IMG/VR virus record: IMGVR_UViG_3300033552_000064 | Span: 1-21,247 of that record | DNA: 21,247 nt | Origin: a virus | Direction: 5' to 3' (one strand) | Shown here: piece by piece, positions 18,363-21,247 of the stretch | How positions within the stretch are numbered: the first letter of the stretch is position 1 | Layout of the letters: each line of letters begins with the position of its first letter | Notes under the pieces: generated by a model | What the model was told of the DNA's origin: nothing | Databases searched by the model: none | What the model saw: only the letters and a program-made list of their open reading frames with translations | Translations under genes and position numbers: made by a program

Positions 18363-18665
18363 TCAGGTCATTTCGTGCCATGAACGCAGGTACGCAGCCT
18401 TGTCATCCATCCTGTTGTGCACAAAATCTACCCGCAGGCCAAAGCGACGAGCCACCAGGAGCATGTTTGCGTATACATCAGCAAACTCTTCCTCAAGCCA
18501 AAGCTTGTTGCTCTTGCCGGTGACAGGGTGAACTTCGTCAATACCTTGGATGGTGCAACGAGCAACAACCTGGATAAGTTCACCAAGCTCCTCACTCAGC
18601 TTGCCAAGGTGCTTGAGGTCGGTAGGGTCGGTGGTTGGGTGCCAAGGGTTCACTACATCACTCAT
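18363..18665 (-). CDS. MazG-like nucleotide pyrophosphohydrolase
   Basis: I start the 100-residue form at ATG 18665 (MSDVVNPW); a GTG at 18674 is possible. The metal-binding signature is present: KLSEELGELIQVVARCTIQG (E-E-x2-E) followed by WLEEEFADVYANMLLVARRF (E-x2-D). This is the all-alpha NTP-pyrophosphatase fold, which hydrolyses nucleoside triphosphates such as dUTP or alarmone-related nucleotides. Phage MazG proteins may lower stress nucleotides or clean the dNTP pool. It overlaps the upstream stop by eight bases and is followed by a strong terminator, so it is last in its operon. Confidence 0.8.
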   Translation of the reverse strand: MSDVVNPWHPTTDPTDLKHLGKLSEELGELIQVVARCTIQGIDEVHPVTGKSNKLWLEEEFADVYANMLLVARRFGLRVDFVHNRMDDKAAYLRSWHEMT

Positions 18666-19062
18666 CCCTACCACCTGTCAGCAACTCAGTGAGAGCTTTA
18701 GCCGCAAGCTCCGCATCCTCACGCTCCAGCCAGCACATGCCAGCAGCCAGCAGCTTCTGTTCGCTAGCGAACCCGTCCCAAGCAGTTTTAATAGCCTCCC
18801 CGCCATAGACATAGCAGTAAGCTGTGCCTTTAGCAGGCGTGTAAGACATAGGGCGCACCACATCGTACTTACCGATTTTTATTGTGTCGGGCTTTACGCG
18901 TAGATGCTTGGAGCCAAGGTTGGCAGGCTTATTGCTCAGTCGAGTGATTGTATTCAGCACATCGTCTGCTGGAATGTCAACCCAAGACGTACCGGCCCAG
19001 CATTCCTGTATCGTCTTCATGTCAATCACAGCCTGCAAGATGTGGGCAAAAGGGTGTTTCAT
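18658..19062 (-). CDS. Hypothetical 134-residue protein
   Basis: I do not assign a function. It starts at ATG 19062 behind AGGAG. Early residues (FAHILQAVIDMKTIQECW) are helical. The middle has KPDTIKIGKYDVVRPMSYTPAKGTAYCYVYGG, a strand-rich segment. The C-terminus (ASEQKLLAAGMCWLEREDAE, LAAKALTELLTGG) is helical. The 'G.YDV..P....P..GT.Y' pattern recurs in small accessory phage proteins, as far as I recall. Coupled overlap with the MazG-like gene suggests joint expression. Confidence 0.75.
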   Translation of the reverse strand: MKHPFAHILQAVIDMKTIQECWAGTSWVDIPADDVLNTITRLSNKPANLGSKHLRVKPDTIKIGKYDVVRPMSYTPAKGTAYCYVYGGEAIKTAWDGFASEQKLLAAGMCWLEREDAELAAKALTELLTGGRDE

Positions 19063-19101
19063 ATTTAATCTCCTATAAAATTATTACTGGGCCAGGACGG
19101 C

Positions 19102-19443
19102 TTACAGCTGTGCCTCAATTGCGTCAGCAATCTGAGCGAATGTCTTTCCGTCGTCGTTGTGAGAGCTTAATAGTCGATCCTGCCCGTCAATGACAACTTT
19201 ATCGCCATGCTCAAATGGCAACCCTGCCCACTGCATCACAGTGAGGCCAAGGAAGTTATCGCCAGCTGTCTCTTCAAGCGTGTCGCTAATGCCAAACCCA
19301 GTCTCAGCCATTGACAGCACACAAAGCACGCCAAGGCAGCAGAAGCCTCCGCTTGCTTCGCTATGAAGCACTTCCTTAGCTTGCTCATACTGCCCAGACC
19401 GTAGGGCAGCTACCCACTTGGCTTTTATTTCTTGATTCATCAT
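19102..19443 (-). CDS. Conserved phage hypothetical ('FCCLGVLC' family)
   Basis: The 113-residue protein begins MMNQEIKAKWVAALRSGQYEQ and contains GGFCCLGVLCVL, then WAGLPF and a C-terminal FAQIADAIEAQL. This layout (K.KW..ALRSG.Y.Q......FCCLGVLC) recurs in many phage and prophage genomes, by memory, without known function. The paired cysteines might bind a metal or form disulphides. It starts at ATG 19443 seven bases after AAGGAG; a second ATG follows directly. Confidence 0.78.
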   Translation of the reverse strand: MMNQEIKAKWVAALRSGQYEQAKEVLHSEASGGFCCLGVLCVLSMAETGFGISDTLEETAGDNFLGLTVMQWAGLPFEHGDKVVIDGQDRLLSSHNDDGKTFAQIADAIEAQL

Positions 19444-19473
19444 TTTTATTCTCCTTGTTAAAGTTTATGGTAT

Positions 19474-19641
19474 TTAAGGTCTTGTAGACAGGATGTAGCA
19501 ATGCTGTCGCATCGCGTCGTAAGCACGCCTAGCAGCAGTTGTAGACCCGTAGTCGTACATGCGCCAGTGTCCTCTCTCACTTGCCCAGAACACCCAGCTG
19601 GGGTGATGTGGTAGCCACGATTGCATAGAACTATTTACCAT
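19474..19641 (-). CDS. Hypothetical 55-residue protein
   Basis: I start it at ATG 19641 (MVNSSMQSW), which overlaps the last 11 bases of the upstream gene. No Shine-Dalgarno is evident, so coupling is assumed. The product is aromatic and basic: PHHPSWVFWASERGHWRMYD, then YGSTTAARRAYDAMRQ. The 'W......RMYDYGSTTAARRAYDAM' end looks like a strand followed by a helix typical of small phage proteins. The function is unknown. Confidence 0.6.
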   Translation of the reverse strand: MVNSSMQSWLPHHPSWVFWASERGHWRMYDYGSTTAARRAYDAMRQHCYILSTRP

Positions 19642-20035
19642 AGTACACGAAGTCTTCAATGCGCTTTGCTACGCCTGCTGGTGACTGGTCGTCAGCGTCG
19701 GAGTAGCATTTATCTGAGAACAGGTAGAGCGACTGATTTTCCCCTAAATAAAAGAATCCTTCTACAGCTTCCCAGCCAGCAGTGCTGATACTGTCTCCCA
19801 GACTATACAGTGGGAGACTACCTCTCCATGTCAGACCTTGGGCATTGAACTCTGGCAAGGAACAAGCCCAGCCTACGGCACAGCCTGTAGTGCCGCAATG
19901 GAGGGAGGACAGTTGGTTGTCGCCAACGTCCACTGTCTCAGCAGTGTTATCGTACCTCCACGATGTGAGGTCGAAATTCTCCTCTGGCACTGTGCGAAGG
20001 AAATCCGCAAGCATGAGTAAGCGTTCTCTGTTCAT
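19631..20035 (-). CDS. Conserved phage hypothetical ('CGTTGCAVGWA' family)
   Basis: The 134-residue protein begins with a helix (MNRERLLMLADFLRTVPEEN) and contains HCGTTGCAVGWACSLPEF, then WEAVEGFFYLGENQSLYLFS and a C-terminal SPAGVAKRIEDFVYYG. The GT(A/T)GC-A-GWA core, a downstream FF.L......LF and a final P..VA.RI..F form a family common in phage accessory regions, with no established function that I know. It starts at ATG 20035 behind AGGAG. It overlaps the next gene. Confidence 0.78.
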   Translation of the reverse strand: MNRERLLMLADFLRTVPEENFDLTSWRYDNTAETVDVGDNQLSSLHCGTTGCAVGWACSLPEFNAQGLTWRGSLPLYSLGDSISTAGWEAVEGFFYLGENQSLYLFSDKCYSDADDQSPAGVAKRIEDFVYYGK

Positions 20036-20046
20036 GGTTTCTCCTG

Positions 20047-20214
20047 TTATCTCGTTGCATCAAAGAAGTGAAGGTCTTCATCCAGCACTTCACACCAAAC
20101 CCTACGTGGGTCGCCAACCAACTTAAACTGGTGCCAGCTTCCGCTCTTGCCAACATAGACAAGAATGCCAGGTTGCCCCCTCCAGACGTAGCGCCTACCT
20201 ACTTCGATCTTCAT
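20047..20214 (-). CDS. Hypothetical 55-residue SH3-like protein
   Basis: I start the gene at ATG 20214 (MKIEVGRRYVWRG) because AAGGAG lies seven bases upstream; the longer ORF start at 20238 has no such site. The product has alternating strands: IEVGRRYVWRG, PGILVYVGKSGSWHQFKLVG, RRVWCEVLDEDLHFF. This looks like a small SH3-like or KOW-like barrel. The function is unknown. It is the first gene of the right-hand leftward operon. Confidence 0.7.
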   Translation of the reverse strand: MKIEVGRRYVWRGQPGILVYVGKSGSWHQFKLVGDPRRVWCEVLDEDLHFFDATR

Positions 20215-20260
20215 ATGTTTCTCCTTGTTTGTATGCACATAAAAACTCTCGTAGCCCTAA

Positions 20261-20311
20261 TCTAGGGTAGATGTACCCTAGAGCATTTTCATGCGTTTTA
20301 TACGCATAAAA
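20261..20311. repeat. Two inverted repeats in the leader of the right-hand operon
   Basis: TCTAGGGT (20261-20268) pairs with ACCCTAGA (20275-20282). Then ATGCGT/ACGCAT (20291-20307) and TTTTAT/ATAAAA (20296-20311) overlap around ACGC. All lie between the putative promoter and the first gene of the leftward operon, so they may be operators or leader hairpins. Confidence 0.6.
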
Positions 20312-20356
20312 TACAGACCAATTCGCTTCTTTGTGCGTCGTTTGCTTGAAGCATTA

Positions 20357-20365
20357 AATGTAGCA
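20357..20365 (-). promoter_or_regulatory. Putative promoter for the right-hand leftward operon
   Basis: On the minus strand TGC-TACATT forms an extended -10. The -35 window (about 20380-20385) shows no good hexamer but touches motif site 8, which suggests repression there. The leader would be about 135 nt. Confidence 0.45.
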
Positions 20366-20383
20366 CAGATGTTGAGCTTAGGC

Positions 20384-20397
20384 TCTCAGTAATGGGA
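20384..20397. promoter_or_regulatory. Dispersed 14-bp motif, site 8 (one change)
   Basis: TCTCAGTAATGGGA is TCCCATTACTGAGA on the minus strand, one change from consensus. It abuts the -35 window of the putative leftward promoter at 20357-20365. Confidence 0.55.
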
Positions 20398-21120
20398 AAT
20401 ATTTAAAAAATAATTTTTAGGGCGGTGAGGTTTACTTTGGGCTAGCTATGTGCTATGTCGAAAATATATCTACCAGGCGTGGCTGGAGGGGTGTTTAGGC
20501 AGTGTGCCTATCGGGCGAGTGGGCTGCTTAACCACAAACGCACCTGGTCGCACCGCTCCAAAGGGGCTGAAATATCCATTGTAGGGCACCTCTGAGCAGC
20601 GCTGGAGCCTGGGGCATGGGCTGGCCTATGGTACACGCCGAAATGCCTCTGAGGGCGTTTAAACGTACCAATATTGGTCTAGATAAGAATCATTCTTATT
20701 TAAATGGCTGTAATCCGTCGGGTTAGCAGACCATTTGAGCCACGACATCCCACAATGATCATTCATCCCGTTAACACTCCTTTGTGGGATGAACTACCAT
20801 CCGGCAGGGTTTAAGGGGCTAGCCTCCAGCGTAGGACGGGTCAATCTAGGGGCGTAATGGGCTTGCATTGGACTACGCCAGCTGTGCCGATTGCCCTTGA
20901 TGTAGTGATCATCGCCTACGCTGTAGGTCGCATGACGTTAACGCAACTAAGTTGCATTAGGTAGGTGCTTGGCTGTGCTGGAGGGGATGCAGCTGCGGGG
21001 CTGTTGTCCCCTAGGGTTAACTGCGACAACTGCTAAACCATCGGCCTCCGGCCTATCTAGCAACATATAAAACAATCGGCCTATATAGAACGACACAGGC
21101 AACCCCATGCGTTCCCTTCA
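20398..21120. other. Non-coding, palindrome-rich region (candidate origin or partition site)
   Basis: I see no credible gene here. The region holds many inverted repeats: TAGGCA-gtg-TGCCTA (20496-20510), CGTTTAAACG (20656-20665), ACCAATATTGGT (20667-20678), ATAAGAAT-c-ATTCTTAT (20683-20699), CATCCCACAA/TTGTGGGATG (20746-20755 and 20782-20791), CAGCGTAGG/CCTACGCTG (20827-20835 and 20915-20923 approx.), GCAAC-taa-GTTGC (20943-20955) and GTTGTC/GACAAC near 21004-21030. AT-rich patches (20397-20420) flank it. Such density suits a replication origin, centromere or structured RNA. No initiator gene is in the window. Confidence 0.6.
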
Positions 21121-21247
21121 GTAGGGGCTGAGCCTGTATAGCCCCGTAGGGGCTGAGCCTGTATAGCCCCGTAGGGGCTGAGCCTGTATAGCCCCGTAGG
21201 GGCTGAGCCTGTATAGCCCCGTAGGGGCTGAGCCTGTATAGCCCCGT
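21121..21247. repeat. Tandem 25-bp repeats, five full copies, cut by the window end
   Basis: The unit GTAGGGGCTGAGCCTGTATA followed by GCCCC repeats five times without any difference from 21121 to 21245, and a sixth copy begins. Each unit contains GGGGCT...AGCCCC with a ten-base loop, and each junction forms AGCCCC-gta-GGGGCT. There are no spacers, so it is not a CRISPR array. Length and identity resemble iterons or a partition centromere, but no cognate protein gene is visible. Confidence 0.9.

Noticed and set aside
21121-21247. CRISPR array at the right end
   Set aside because: The repeats are contiguous 25-bp units with no variable spacers.

Overview
The window is part of a tailed double-stranded DNA phage (Caudoviricetes) or prophage. 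The left 8.6 kb is a head and neck module on the minus strand, read from right to left: terminase large subunit, DUF935-type portal, S49 prohead protease, coiled-coil scaffold candidate, gpD-like decoration protein, gpE-like major capsid protein, three neck proteins, tail terminator, an unknown beta-rich protein and a tail tube protein. The tail terminator and tube suggest a long-tailed, probably siphovirus-like particle. The host cannot be named. A beta/gamma-proteobacterial type LexA box, consensus sigma70 promoters and strong Shine-Dalgarno sites point to a proteobacterium.

Upstream of the terminase is a 374-residue nuclease-like gene with four zinc-finger repeats, whose ribosome binding site lies in interleaved inverted repeats. 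It is preceded by a terminator, four tRNA genes (Trp, CAT/Met with initiator-like features, Glu, Thr) and a small gene that may be the displaced small terminase subunit. Next comes a leftward run of five very small coupled genes (10721-11514). A compact divergent promoter region (11515-11734) separates these from a rightward operon.

The rightward genes are PhoH-like ATPase, an HNH-AP2 homing endonuclease, a ClpP-like protease and a terminator. A second promoter then leads to a Rha/KilAC antirepressor, followed by Rnl1-type RNA ligase, polynucleotide 5'-kinase and calcineurin-type phosphoesterase. The last three overlap at ATGA junctions and look like a complete RNA end-healing and sealing pathway. 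Small unknown genes and a 32-residue membrane peptide follow. Then come two LexA boxes, a perfect promoter and a terminator about 110 bp later, which looks like an SOS-controlled small RNA.

The right part carries a leftward serine recombinase, a MazG-like gene and five small accessory genes. The last kilobase (20239-21247) is non-coding. It is rich in palindromes and ends in at least five identical 25-bp hairpin-forming tandem repeats, a candidate origin or partition site. Resolvase, repeats, antirepressor and LexA boxes together suggest a temperate phage, possibly a phage-plasmid; no integrase, repressor or replication initiator is visible. The most striking unlisted signal is a 14-bp near-palindrome, TCTCATTANTGAGA, present six times exactly and twice with one change across the whole window.
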